DNA of 64,000 nucleotides. Source: Sphingobacterium mizutaii (GTDB taxonomy: Bacteria > Bacteroidota > Bacteroidia > Sphingobacteriales > Sphingobacteriaceae). Each line of letters starts with the position of its first letter. Within the stretch, counting starts at the first letter, position 1. The notes under the pieces were generated by a model. That model saw only the letters and a program-made list of their open reading frames with translations. It was not told the origin of the DNA and did no database searches. The DNA lies in NCBI RefSeq assembly GCF_900187125.1, contig NZ_LT906468.1, positions 806,001-870,000 on the forward strand. The letters run 5' to 3'. Positions 15,877-24,779 of this stretch are shown one piece after another. The translations under genes were made by a program, and so were the position numbers.

Positions 15877-18261
15877 TTATTCGTTCCTCAATGTTTTCGT
15901 AGGGTTGCTCGTTGCTGCCCGCAAAGCTTGCGTACTGATGGTAAATAATGCAATGACTATGGCTAGACCTGCAACCATCAGGAAGATCATCCAAGGCATA
16001 TCCATGTGATAATTGTATCCCTTTAGCCAATCTTGCATAAACCACCAAGCGATGGGATAGGCTATTAAACATGAAATCCCAACTAAAATAATAAATTCTG
16101 TATTCAACATTCTCACCAAACGACCTACAGATGCACCCAATACCTTACGGATACTGACTTCTCGAGCTCTTTGTTCTGCCGAAAATGCAGCCAATCCCAA
16201 TAACCCTAGACAGGAAATAATGATGGCCAAAATAGAGAATAGGCTTGCCAACTTTTGCAGCATCATTTCTGAAGAAAAATAGTTGTTAAAATCATCATCC
16301 AAAAAGGTATAATTGAATGGGAAATCGGGGTTATACTTCTTCACGATTCCCTCAATCTCTTTCAATACCTTAGGAAAGTCCACCCCCGGTTTCGTTTTGA
16401 TGTTTAATATCCCTGCTTCTACGCCATAGGCTTTTCCTAAAGCTAAAGGTGCCAATACCAAAGGCTCTGCTTCATCATAAATACTGTTGTAGACATAATT
16501 TTTTACAACGCCTGCCACAGTTAATGCTTCCCCTTGAAACTTGATCAACTTCCCAGCCACCCTGCCATCGGGTTGAATCAGTTTCGCCATGCTTTCATTG
16601 ATTAATACCGAACTGCTATCGCCTAATAGGTTAGGTCTGAACGTCCTCCCATCCATGATTTTCATGCTCAAGGCATCTACGAAATCCTCATCTACAAAGG
16701 AAAAGCCAATCAAGATCGAAGACTTTGGATCTTTACCATCCCATTCGAATGAGGAGGTATTGGAACCAACTTGTAAAACACTTCCACGGCTCAATCCTAC
16801 TGTCTCCACATTGCCGGTGGCTTTCAATTCCTGTTTGATTACAGGGATGTGTTTGGACATATCCCCTAAAATATTCGTCATAATAACCTGGCTACGGTCA
16901 AAACCTAAATCCCGGTTCTTGGCAAACTGGATCTGAAGGTAAATGACAGAGGTACATATCATTAAGATAATGGCTGCTGTAAATTGGGTAATGACCAATC
17001 CTTTTCGGATAAGATTGCTGCTTCCGGCTTTTCTCTTGCCACCCTTCAATGTGGTCAATGGATCAAAAGAAGAAAGGAAAAAGGCTGGATAACTTCCGGA
17101 TATAATTCCAACCACTAAAATAATGGCGCTAATAAATCCAATTTGTTGCCAATTGCCAAAATCAATCGCAAGCTCTTTGTTGACCATGGTATTAAATGTC
17201 GGTAGACCTAATTTGACCATTCCGATAGCCAAAATGCCGGCAACAAATGCGAAAACAATGGATTCTCCCAAGAATTGCATGATCAAGGAGCCTTTCTTGG
17301 CACCAACAATCTTACGCATGCTAACTTCTTTTGCTCTTTTCTCAGACCTTGCAGTCGACAGGTTCATGAAATTGATACAAGCAATTAATAAGACCAACCA
17401 AGCGATTGAAGTAAATAATCGAACATTTTTTATTCTTCCATCCTTTTCAATGCCTTGTTCAAAACGATCGTACATGCGCCATCTTTCCATCGGGTAAAGG
17501 AAATTCTCCGAATTGGCTTCTTTATCATTGTTGATCTCGGCTATGTAATTCTTAACCTTCGCATTCACTGCATTTAAATCTGCATTTGGCTCTAATTGTA
17601 CAATGGTTTGTATACTGTTATTTCCCCAGAAATCATATCCAAAATCTTTATTGGCTTCCAGGATTTTGAAATTCAGGAGCCAATCATATCGAAAATTCGT
17701 ATTTTTTGGAAAATCCTTAGTAACAGCTGACACGGTATAAACTTGATTGTTGTCGAACTTTATGGTCTTTCCAACAGGGTTATCATCATTGAAGAAGCGT
17801 TTGGCAGTGGATTCACTCAAAACTATACTGCTTGGGTTATCTAAGGCTGTTTTTGCGTCTCCTGCCAAGAATTCCGGATTGAGGATACTGAGGATTTCTG
17901 GATCTACATAATTTCCAGATTGATAGATTTTCTTGTCTCCAACTGTAAATAGTTTAGTATTTCCCCAATCAATCCTGCCTGAATTGAGAATGCCTGGGAT
18001 ATCTTTTTTTAGGGCTTTGGCAAATGGACCTGGTGTAGCGCCAAATACATTGATATTTCCATCATAAGTCTGCTTTGACTTAGCTACATAGATGTCCTTT
18101 TTATTGCTGAAATAATCATTGTAGGATAGCTCGTCTTGAACCCAAAGGAAAATCAATGCTGTTACGGTTATCCCCAACGCTAAACCAAAAATATTCAAGA
18201 AGCTATATCCCTTGGTTTTCCAGAGGTTTCTAAAGGCGGATTTTATGAAGTTTTTGATCAT
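15877..18261 (-). CDS. FtsX/MacB-type ABC transporter permease (paralogue F)
   Basis: Two-half MacB/FtsX permease, 794 residues (MIKNFIKSAFRNLWKTKGY). An N-terminal helix, MacB-like periplasmic core, FtsX half with KEVSMRKIVGAKK, second periplasmic domain, and FtsX half with REVSIRKVLGAS ending NPTKTLRNE, the most different C-terminus of the six. Unlike the others it is directly linked to the ATPase (50 bp downstream) and HlyD-type adaptor (167 bp upstream), so hlyD-F-ATPase is likely the core exporter and the other permeases additional subunits. It lacks the 3' stem-loop found after B-E. Confidence 0.92.
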   Translation of the reverse strand: MIKNFIKSAFRNLWKTKGYSFLNIFGLALGITVTALIFLWVQDELSYNDYFSNKKDIYVAKSKQTYDGNINVFGATPGPFAKALKKDIPGILNSGRIDWGNTKLFTVGDKKIYQSGNYVDPEILSILNPEFLAGDAKTALDNPSSIVLSESTAKRFFNDDNPVGKTIKFDNNQVYTVSAVTKDFPKNTNFRYDWLLNFKILEANKDFGYDFWGNNSIQTIVQLEPNADLNAVNAKVKNYIAEINNDKEANSENFLYPMERWRMYDRFEQGIEKDGRIKNVRLFTSIAWLVLLIACINFMNLSTARSEKRAKEVSMRKIVGAKKGSLIMQFLGESIVFAFVAGILAIGMVKLGLPTFNTMVNKELAIDFGNWQQIGFISAIILVVGIISGSYPAFFLSSFDPLTTLKGGKRKAGSSNLIRKGLVITQFTAAIILMICTSVIYLQIQFAKNRDLGFDRSQVIMTNILGDMSKHIPVIKQELKATGNVETVGLSRGSVLQVGSNTSSFEWDGKDPKSSILIGFSFVDEDFVDALSMKIMDGRTFRPNLLGDSSSVLINESMAKLIQPDGRVAGKLIKFQGEALTVAGVVKNYVYNSIYDEAEPLVLAPLALGKAYGVEAGILNIKTKPGVDFPKVLKEIEGIVKKYNPDFPFNYTFLDDDFNNYFSSEMMLQKLASLFSILAIIISCLGLLGLAAFSAEQRAREVSIRKVLGASVGRLVRMLNTEFIILVGISCLIAYPIAWWFMQDWLKGYNYHMDMPWMIFLMVAGLAIVIALFTISTQALRAATSNPTKTLRNE

Positions 18262-18300
18262 AATCTATTTGTTGGTTGTTTTGTCTTTATGCCGAATTAC

Positions 18301-18416
18301 TGTGAGGCTTTCCTAGCCATCACAGCGCTTCGACATGCCTTTATTGTTTTATTTATTCATTTGGTTTTCTTTTCAATAACCGTCGCCTCGAATTAGCGGT
18401 TCACTGACGACGGTTA
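18301..18416 (-). other. Stem-loops between hlyD and permease F
   Basis: TGTGAGGCT / AGCC-A-TCACA (18301-18324) and TAACCGTCG / CGACGGTTA (18377-18416) can form hairpins. Neither has a T-run, so they may modulate relative expression within the operon rather than end it. Confidence 0.4.
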
Positions 18417-18428
18417 ATAGGCAAACAC

Positions 18429-19682
18429 TTATTGCTTTATGTTTAATTCCTGTATTTTATCATAAGTTTCATAACTCGAAACCACCACTTTATCACCAGG
18501 TTTCAATCCATTTAACACTTCATAATATTCAGGATTCTGCCTTCCTAGTTGTAAATCTGTGCGGTAAGCTGTTTTTCCATCCTTATCCAGTTTGAAAATC
18601 CAGTTTCCAGCGGTCTGTTGGTAGAAACCTCCTTTGGCTAATAGTATTGCCTTAGTTTCATCACTTAAGGCTAAGCGGATAGTTAAGGTTTGACCACGAC
18701 GGATGCCTTCTGGTCTTTCACCGACAAATTCCATATCCACTTGGAATCTTCCGTCTTTGACTTGGGTGTACACCTTTTTGATCCTTAGCTCATAGGTTTT
18801 ATTACCTATACTGAATTGTCCCTTAAGGTCAGGGAAGATGCGGTTGATATAGTGTTCATCAATTTCTGCACGAACCTTGAATCCAGTCAGTACGTCGATC
18901 TGGCCTAGTCGTTCACCTGGGTTCTTATTTTGTCCAACTTCCGCATCAAATGATGTCAATTGTCCGTCAACTGGAGCACGAAGGATCAAATCCCCAACTT
19001 TCTTGCGCATCAGATCCAATGCCTGTTGGGTACTTTGGTATGTCTTGCGGTCTTGACTCAATTTTTGGTTGTTGGAAATTTCATCCTGTTTCAAGATCTG
19101 CTTGGTCAATTCAACCCTTTCCTTTTGGTAGTTATATTCGTTCAGCGATTTCTGATATTCCTGAGAACCGATCGCTTTCTCTTCCAAAAGTTTTTTGTTC
19201 AATTCATATATACGTTTTGATTCCTTGTAGGCCTGTTCTACATCTGCCATTTGGTTTTTGTTGGAAATGGAAGCCTGTTGCGCATTGGTCTGTGCAATTT
19301 GAGCTTGTGTCAAAAGGTTCAAGACCTGAGTTTCGTTCTGAACTAAACTCAATTCCATATCTGTATTGGAAAGACGCATAATGGGATCTCCTTTATGCAG
19401 GTGTGCCCCATCTTCAACATACTTTTCTTCGACACGGCCTCCAACTGAAGCATCTAGATAGATACTGCTGATAGGAAGAACGGTACCATTTATAGGAATG
19501 AATTCTTGAAATGTATCTTCTTTAACTTCAAAGATGGAAATACGCTCTGCATCAACATTCAACTTGCTGTTTCCACTGGTATAGTAATAACTCGCACCGA
19601 TCAGCGCAACAATACCTGCAATTCCAGCTACAGTTAGGATCCTTTTGCTATTCCACTTCTTTTGTTCAATTGGTCTGTCCAT
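18429..19682 (-). CDS. HlyD-family periplasmic adaptor subunit
   Basis: Membrane fusion protein, 417 residues. A basic N-terminus and one membrane helix (about 16-34) anchor it in the inner membrane. Split lipoyl/barrel halves are near 65-115 (VGGRVEEKYVEDGAHLHKGD) and 230-265 (LRAPVDGQLTSFDAEVGQ), separated by a Gln/Lys/Glu-rich coiled-coil hairpin (about 115-225). A beta-barrel and membrane-proximal domain follow, with PGDKVVVSSYETYDKI near the end. It should connect the FtsX permeases to the TolC protein encoded divergently at 20252, as MacA does for MacB-TolC. It is the first gene behind the promoter at 19714-19730. Confidence 0.93.
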   Translation of the reverse strand: MDRPIEQKKWNSKRILTVAGIAGIVALIGASYYYTSGNSKLNVDAERISIFEVKEDTFQEFIPINGTVLPISSIYLDASVGGRVEEKYVEDGAHLHKGDPIMRLSNTDMELSLVQNETQVLNLLTQAQIAQTNAQQASISNKNQMADVEQAYKESKRIYELNKKLLEEKAIGSQEYQKSLNEYNYQKERVELTKQILKQDEISNNQKLSQDRKTYQSTQQALDLMRKKVGDLILRAPVDGQLTSFDAEVGQNKNPGERLGQIDVLTGFKVRAEIDEHYINRIFPDLKGQFSIGNKTYELRIKKVYTQVKDGRFQVDMEFVGERPEGIRRGQTLTIRLALSDETKAILLAKGGFYQQTAGNWIFKLDKDGKTAYRTDLQLGRQNPEYYEVLNGLKPGDKVVVSSYETYDKIQELNIKQ

Positions 19683-19713
19683 GTAATTCTATGTTCAAAT
19701 TTGCAATATGCAT

Positions 19714-19730
19714 ATACAAGGTTGTGCCAA
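19714..19730 (-). promoter_or_regulatory. Sigma-54-type promoter for hlyD
   Basis: Minus strand reads TTGGCACAACCTTGTAT. The -24 half TTGGCAC is perfect; the -12 half is weaker. It lies 52 bp from the proximal operator core and 31 bp from the hlyD start codon. Confidence 0.6.
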
Positions 19731-19782
19731 AGTTTTAAAATGATGAAAATCAATGTTTTAAATAAAGTATGCTAGATGTGAC

Positions 19783-19819
19783 TGTTCGAAAGCGAACAGT
19801 AATTGTGCGATGCTGAACA
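19783..19819. promoter_or_regulatory. Paired palindromic operator upstream of hlyD
   Basis: The proximal site is perfect: ACTGTTCG-AAAG-CGAACAGT (8-bp arms, 19781-19800). The distal site TGTGCG-N4-TGAACA (19804-19819) is degenerate and begins 21 bp away. They probably bind the activator encoded at 21575. Confidence 0.7.
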
Positions 19820-20121
19820 ATAAAAAAGCAGGCAATTATATAGTAGGGCTGATTTGGGTTTTCAAGGACTTAATTAAAAAGCTTAAAAATGTTGGGATTT
19901 ACTTTTGCACTGAAAAATAGGCTACATTTTATTGGTCTCATTCGACCCATGTTCGAGGCAGCTTCGAGAAAATATTCGACTTCATGCAGGGCATTTTGCG
20001 AAAATTCCGAATATGTCTCGAATTTGGTCAATTATTCATCCAGTCAGGCAAGATCCTTTATGCAAAATTTGAGGGATGCATGGCTAGTCTTCAAAAAATC
20101 ACCGCTGTTGATCGCTTTCAG

Positions 20122-20159
20122 TGTTCATAAGCGAACACTTTCATGTTCGGCTTCGAACA
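20122..20159. promoter_or_regulatory. Paired palindromic operator upstream of the tolC operon
   Basis: TGTTCA-N4-CGAACA (20122-20137) and TGTTCG-N4-CGAACA (20144-20159), 22 bp apart. The second is a perfect dyad. The 569-bp divergent gap thus holds separate operator pairs for each arm. In between (about 19970-20045) is a TTCGA/TCTCGAA-rich stretch that resembles 50150-50215. Confidence 0.7.
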
Positions 20160-20210
20160 GCTTATGCTTTCTTTAATTATTAATATGTTGATAAACAATG
20201 TTTTAATTAT

Positions 20211-20227
20211 TTGGCACAGCCTATGGA
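20211..20227 (+). promoter_or_regulatory. Sigma-54-type promoter for tolC-regulator-kinase
   Basis: TTGGCACAGCCTATGGA: perfect -24 half, spacer of 5, degenerate -12 half ATGG. It lies 51 bp from the proximal operator core and 25 bp from the tolC start. It makes the regulator operon autoregulated if the operators bind its own product. Confidence 0.65.
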
Positions 20228-20251
20228 ATGCAGTGGGAAATAAGATTTTAG

Positions 20252-21559
20252 ATGAAAAGAAATTACATATACGTAATCATAATTGTTTGTTGTTTAGTTA
20301 GCACGGCAAAAGGGCAGAGTGGTTCTCTGTCCTTGGCCGATTGCATTCAGCAAGCGATACAGAATAATCCTACTTTAAAAAGAAATGAACTGGTAATCGA
20401 TCGTGCAGATCTTCAGTACAAACAAGCCAAGTATGACCGTTTACCATCATTGAATGCCAATATCGGTCATGACATTTCTCAAGGTAGGTCCATCGATCCG
20501 ACTACCAATCAATATATAGATCAGAACAATAGCTCAGGGCGCCAATCCCTGAGCTTAAATGTTCCCATCTTCAATGGTTTCTATATTATCCATAATATCC
20601 GAATGCGGTCCAATGCGCTTGATGCTGGCAAACTGGAGTATGAAGGCTTTGTCAATGAACTGAAACTGGACGTTATAGAAGCTTATGTCAAGGTCTTGAC
20701 CGCACAAGATATGTTGATCCAGACGGAGGGACAATTGGCAGTAACTAAAGAGCAACTAAATAGACATGAGGTCTTGAATAGGGAAGGGGCTACCAATCCG
20801 GGTGATCTATATGATATCAAAGGACAATACAGCAGTGACCTGAACACCGTAGAATTAACGAAACAAACCTTGAACAATGCCCGGGTAGAACTGGCTGGTT
20901 TGATGAATGTGGACGTCAATAATGTAGGGTCATTAGAAGCTATCGATATCCCTACCGAAATCCAAGCGAAGAGTTCTGAGGAATTATTTCAGCAATCCTT
21001 GGATATCCTGCCTCAATATAAGGCCTTGGATTGGAGAATCAAAGAAATGGAGGAAGGCATAAAGCTGGCGAAATCTAATTATTGGCCTAGTGTTTCATTA
21101 AGCGGTGGAATGAGCTCCAACTATAGCAAAGAAGGCGGGGCAATATTCAATCAGATCAAGAATAACCTGAGTAAAGGGGTGGGATTGACTCTGTCCATTC
21201 CGATCTTTAATCAGTTCAAGAACAGAACCCAGGTTCGTTTGGCCCAAGTATCCTTAGATGATGCGAATTTTAGTAGGGATATTATGCGTAATGATCTAAG
21301 GATGAGGACGGCACAAGCGGTTTTCGATCTGAACATTACCCAAAAGAATGTACTGAATCTACGGGACCAAGAAATCAGTTATGCAGAGTCCTTTCGGATT
21401 GCAACCGTGCATTTCGAGGCCGGCAACAGCAATTCTGTCATTTATTTAACGGCTAAGAATAAATTAGATGCCACCCGTAGTCAATTGATCATTAGGCAAT
21501 ATGAATGGTTGATGCAAAAATATGTGAATGATTATTATGCAGGTTCATTGAATTTATAA
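20252..21559 (+). CDS. TolC-family outer-membrane efflux protein
   Basis: 435 residues with a signal peptide ending near STAKGQ (about residue 22). Two OEP-type repeats follow, each starting in a leucine/glutamine-rich helical region (SLADCIQQAIQNNPTLKRNE and ELFQQSLDILPQYKALDWRI), giving the TolC trimeric beta-barrel/alpha-barrel architecture. It forms the outer-membrane duct for the tripartite exporter with the HlyD protein encoded divergently. It is first in an operon with the sigma-54 activator (15-bp gap) and kinase. Confidence 0.93.
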   Translation: MKRNYIYVIIIVCCLVSTAKGQSGSLSLADCIQQAIQNNPTLKRNELVIDRADLQYKQAKYDRLPSLNANIGHDISQGRSIDPTTNQYIDQNNSSGRQSLSLNVPIFNGFYIIHNIRMRSNALDAGKLEYEGFVNELKLDVIEAYVKVLTAQDMLIQTEGQLAVTKEQLNRHEVLNREGATNPGDLYDIKGQYSSDLNTVELTKQTLNNARVELAGLMNVDVNNVGSLEAIDIPTEIQAKSSEELFQQSLDILPQYKALDWRIKEMEEGIKLAKSNYWPSVSLSGGMSSNYSKEGGAIFNQIKNNLSKGVGLTLSIPIFNQFKNRTQVRLAQVSLDDANFSRDIMRNDLRMRTAQAVFDLNITQKNVLNLRDQEISYAESFRIATVHFEAGNSNSVIYLTAKNKLDATRSQLIIRQYEWLMQKYVNDYYAGSLNL

Positions 21560-21574
21560 TTAACTTAGCTTTAA

Positions 21575-22930
21575 ATGAAAAAAGCGACCATTCTTGTTGT
21601 TGATGATGATCAAGATTTATTAACCGCCACACGAATATTATTAAGACCAAACGTCAAAGAAGTACTGGTAGAACATAATCCGGAGAGGTTAATGAATATC
21701 CTGGAAAAGAATCCAGTTGATATTGTTATGCTGGATATGAACTACAAAAGTGCCATCAATACAGGTAATGAAGGCTTGTTTTGGTTGTCCAAGATCAAGA
21801 CGCATTTTCCAAAGGTGAATGTGGTCATGATCACTGCCTATGGAGCTGTAGACCTTGCTGTGAAATCGCTGAAGCAAGGTGCTTCTGACTTCATCGTTAA
21901 GCCTTGGCAAAATGAACAGTTGCTCAATACCCTAAACAGTATTTACGAAGAAAATAAACCTAATCAAAAGGAGAAACAGATCGTCAGCCCCCGTGAACAT
22001 CATGGAATTATTGGGAATTCTCCCATTATGGAAGAATTGCAATATAAGTTGGATAAGGTTTCGCCTACTGAGGCTAATATCCTGATCTTAGGGGAGAATG
22101 GTACGGGTAAGGATTTGATCGCTAATGCCATCCATCAGCGTTCCTTACGGTCTAAGAAAGCTTTTGTCAAGGTGGATGTGGGTTCCCTGACAGAAACCTT
22201 ATTTGAATCTGAACTTTTTGGCTATAAGAAAGGTGCCTTTACCGATGCTCGGGAGGATCGTAAAGGTCGCTTTGAACATGCCGATTCGGGAACTTTGTTT
22301 TTGGATGAAATTGGAAACATCAGTTTGCAGCAGCAGGCAAAATTACTCAGTGTACTCCAAAATAGGGCCGTGGTTCCTCTAGGTTCCAGTCAAGCTATTC
22401 CGGTGGATATCCGTTTGATCTCGGCTACCAATGTACCCTTAAAAGTTTTGGCTGACGAGAGTCGGTTTAGGAAGGATTTAGTCTATAGGATCAATACCTT
22501 GGAAATCCAAGTTCCTGCATTGAGGGAACGGGTAGGTGATATCCCACTTCTCGCGGAGCATTTTCTGAAATTCTATAATGAAAAATACCATAAGAACATT
22601 GGCGGATTGGAAGCGGATGCTATAAATAAATTAAAAGGCTATCATTTCCCGGGGAATGTTCGCGAATTACAATACAGTATAGAACGGGCTGTGATCATGT
22701 CTGATCAGCAGAGTATCCGTCCTGAAGACATTTTGTTCTCACCCATAGAACAACAGTTGCCCGATAAACCTATAGTGGACGATTTTTCATCCCATAATCT
22801 CGAAGAGATGGAGCGTAAGGCCATCAAATCTGCCATTGAACGCTATAACGGTAATATCAGCAAGGCAGCAAAGGAATTGGGCCTTACTCGTGCGGCATTA
22901 TATCGTCGATTAGAAAAATATAACCTTTAA
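21575..22930 (+). CDS. NtrC-family sigma-54-dependent response regulator
   Basis: 451 residues. Receiver domain 1-120 has the acidic triad DDD at 10-12, phospho-acceptor D54 and K109. The AAA+ domain (about 145-375) has Walker A GENGTGKD (173-180), Walker B LFLDE (241-245) and the sigma-54 contact loop GAFTDA (220-225), where the usual GAFTGA glycine is aspartate. The C-terminal Fis-type HTH is about 420-451 (ISKAAKELGLTRAALYRRLE). It should hydrolyse ATP to open sigma-54 promoters. The four sigma-54-like promoters with paired dyads in this window are its obvious targets. Two bases separate it from the kinase gene. Confidence 0.95.
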   Translation: MKKATILVVDDDQDLLTATRILLRPNVKEVLVEHNPERLMNILEKNPVDIVMLDMNYKSAINTGNEGLFWLSKIKTHFPKVNVVMITAYGAVDLAVKSLKQGASDFIVKPWQNEQLLNTLNSIYEENKPNQKEKQIVSPREHHGIIGNSPIMEELQYKLDKVSPTEANILILGENGTGKDLIANAIHQRSLRSKKAFVKVDVGSLTETLFESELFGYKKGAFTDAREDRKGRFEHADSGTLFLDEIGNISLQQQAKLLSVLQNRAVVPLGSSQAIPVDIRLISATNVPLKVLADESRFRKDLVYRINTLEIQVPALRERVGDIPLLAEHFLKFYNEKYHKNIGGLEADAINKLKGYHFPGNVRELQYSIERAVIMSDQQSIRPEDILFSPIEQQLPDKPIVDDFSSHNLEEMERKAIKSAIERYNGNISKAAKELGLTRAALYRRLEKYNL

Positions 22931-22932
22931 TA

Positions 22933-24252
22933 ATGACCAAACTGGCTATAGCAGATTTTTTTAAGATGCTGTTCCTTATGGCTTTGGCCGTAGGTATAGC
23001 ATTTTTGATATTTAAGGGTTTTTATCTTTATGCCGGTCTAGGTTTTTTCTTTTTGCTGATCCTTTCCTATAGGATGTTCTCAAAGCATCGATTTCTTTTG
23101 AAACAGATGGTAGAATTTTCCGAAGCGGTGAAGTATCGTGATTTCACAAGAAGGTTTGTGGTGAAAAGGGAAAAATCTGTTGAAGGGCAGTTATATACTG
23201 CTTTCAATCAGATCAACGAGGTCTATAAGAATATCAGTATCGATCAGGCATTGCAACACCAGTACCTGAATAAGGTCATCAATATGTTGGATACCGCCAT
23301 CATATTTTACCATGCTGAATCAGGGAAGGTTATTTGGCTAAACGAAGCCTTTAAGGAGCTTTTTCAAGTTCCGCATCTGGGCAATATTTCAGGTATGCAA
23401 AAACGACATCCTGAACTTTATATCAAGACCATGCAGTTGCAGGTGGGCAAGCATCAAATGGAAACTGCCCATTCCAGTAAAGGCAAGATTAAGTTATTGA
23501 TGCAAAGCTCGGGCTTTGAAACGCAAGATGGCTCATTTCGCATTATCGTCTATCAGAATATCAATGAGGCCATTGATGAAACTGAAACTAGGGCTTGGCA
23601 TAAATTATTGCGGGTACTGACCCATGAAATCATGAACTCCATTGGTCCAATCAGCTCCTTGGCGGAAACCTTACATGATCGTTTAGAACATTGGGAAGGC
23701 GAACAGGATATTGAAGATTTAAAGTTGGGTATTTTTACCATCAAGCGCAGAAGTGAGGGGCTGTTGCAGTTTGCTAAGAGCTATCGGTTGATCAATAAGG
23801 TTGATCAGCCTCAGTTTTCCGAGATACTGGTCGTTCAACTTTTTGAAAATATTTATCAATTATTGGAGCCTACCTTGATCCAAAAAAATATAGATGTCGA
23901 CATTATCATCAAGAATACCCGGATGATATTGAGAGCGGATGTCAATCTGCTGGAACAGGTCATCATCAACTTATTATTGAATGCAATCGAAGCGGTAAAG
24001 GAGGAAGAGGAGCCTTATATCAGTTTGTCAGCCATCGAGACCAAGGACCATATCCAATTGAAGATCCAGGACAATGGCGCAGGGATGTCTCCGGAAATCC
24101 AAGAACAGATCTTTACGCCATTCTTTACGACCAAAAAGACAGGTACCGGTGTTGGTCTGACCCTTAGCAAGCAGATCATGTTAATGCATGGCGGCAATAT
24201 CTCTGTGGACAGTGTGGAAGGAGAAGGCAGTACCTTTACCTTGCAATTCTAA
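22933..24252 (+). CDS. Membrane-bound sensor histidine kinase (NtrB-like)
   Basis: 439 residues. Two closely spaced membrane helices (about 8-28 and 31-47) leave almost no periplasmic loop. A linker follows, then a PAS-like region (about 105-210, AIIFYHAESGKVIWLNEAFKELF), a DHp domain with phospho-acceptor H231 (LRVLTHEIMNSIGPI), and an HATPase_c domain with N-box (LLEQVIINLLLNAIEAV), DNGAGMS and a GTGVGL lid. It is the presumed partner of the regulator upstream. Because there is no sizeable sensor domain outside the membrane, it probably senses within the bilayer, through the PAS-like region, or through contact with the exporter. Confidence 0.93.
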   Translation: MTKLAIADFFKMLFLMALAVGIAFLIFKGFYLYAGLGFFFLLILSYRMFSKHRFLLKQMVEFSEAVKYRDFTRRFVVKREKSVEGQLYTAFNQINEVYKNISIDQALQHQYLNKVINMLDTAIIFYHAESGKVIWLNEAFKELFQVPHLGNISGMQKRHPELYIKTMQLQVGKHQMETAHSSKGKIKLLMQSSGFETQDGSFRIIVYQNINEAIDETETRAWHKLLRVLTHEIMNSIGPISSLAETLHDRLEHWEGEQDIEDLKLGIFTIKRRSEGLLQFAKSYRLINKVDQPQFSEILVVQLFENIYQLLEPTLIQKNIDVDIIIKNTRMILRADVNLLEQVIINLLLNAIEAVKEEEEPYISLSAIETKDHIQLKIQDNGAGMSPEIQEQIFTPFFTTKKTGTGVGLTLSKQIMLMHGGNISVDSVEGEGSTFTLQF

Positions 24253-24276
24253 AGCAATTTGTATTTTTGTGCCGCA

Positions 24277-24735
24277 ATGCGGTATTACTTCGACTATATC
24301 TATCATTTTTTGGTTTCCAACAGCAGGCATGGTACGCATTCCCCATTTGTGTATGCCTTGACGGAAAAGGTAATTTATAACCCTAGCTATAAAAGCCCAA
24401 ATTTTGTTGAATTTCCGGAAGGTTTCAATCCAAATTATTTTCCATTGTTAAAGAAGATCCTGAGTTTTTGGGAGGTCAATATGTTGAGTGATGATCTACA
24501 GAATCCAGATGCGCAATCTTATTTGGTAAATGGGAAGGAGGATTCTGAAGTTATCTTGCCATTGATAGATGCTGGGAAAATCATTGTTTTCCATGAGCCC
24601 TATAAACAAAAGAGGCAATGGAAAAAACTGATTGCCGACCAGCGAGTGACCGTATCTATCAATTTGTTCAATTTTGGTATCCTAATGAAAAGGGATGGGC
24701 AAAGAAAACAAGATTTCCTGCTGAGATATCTTTAG
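24277..24735 (+). CDS. Short protein resembling ends of a SAM-dependent methyltransferase
   Basis: 152 residues from the ATG at 24277 (MRYYFDYIYHFLVSNSRHG). The start RHGTHSPFVYALTEKVIY and the end VTVSINLFNFGILMKRDGQRKQDF resemble the N- and C-termini of a Bacteroidetes class I methyltransferase family (about 230-260 residues). The middle, which would hold the SAM-binding glycine-rich loop, is largely missing. It could be a remnant after internal deletion, or a non-catalytic derivative. It starts 24 bp after the kinase gene and may be read from the same transcript. Its role in the export system is unclear. Confidence 0.6.
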   Translation: MRYYFDYIYHFLVSNSRHGTHSPFVYALTEKVIYNPSYKSPNFVEFPEGFNPNYFPLLKKILSFWEVNMLSDDLQNPDAQSYLVNGKEDSEVILPLIDAGKIIVFHEPYKQKRQWKKLIADQRVTVSINLFNFGILMKRDGQRKQDFLLRYL

Positions 24736-24779
24736 GGCACTGATAAAATAAGTTTAACCCCTCTTTTTATTTTCTCTCA

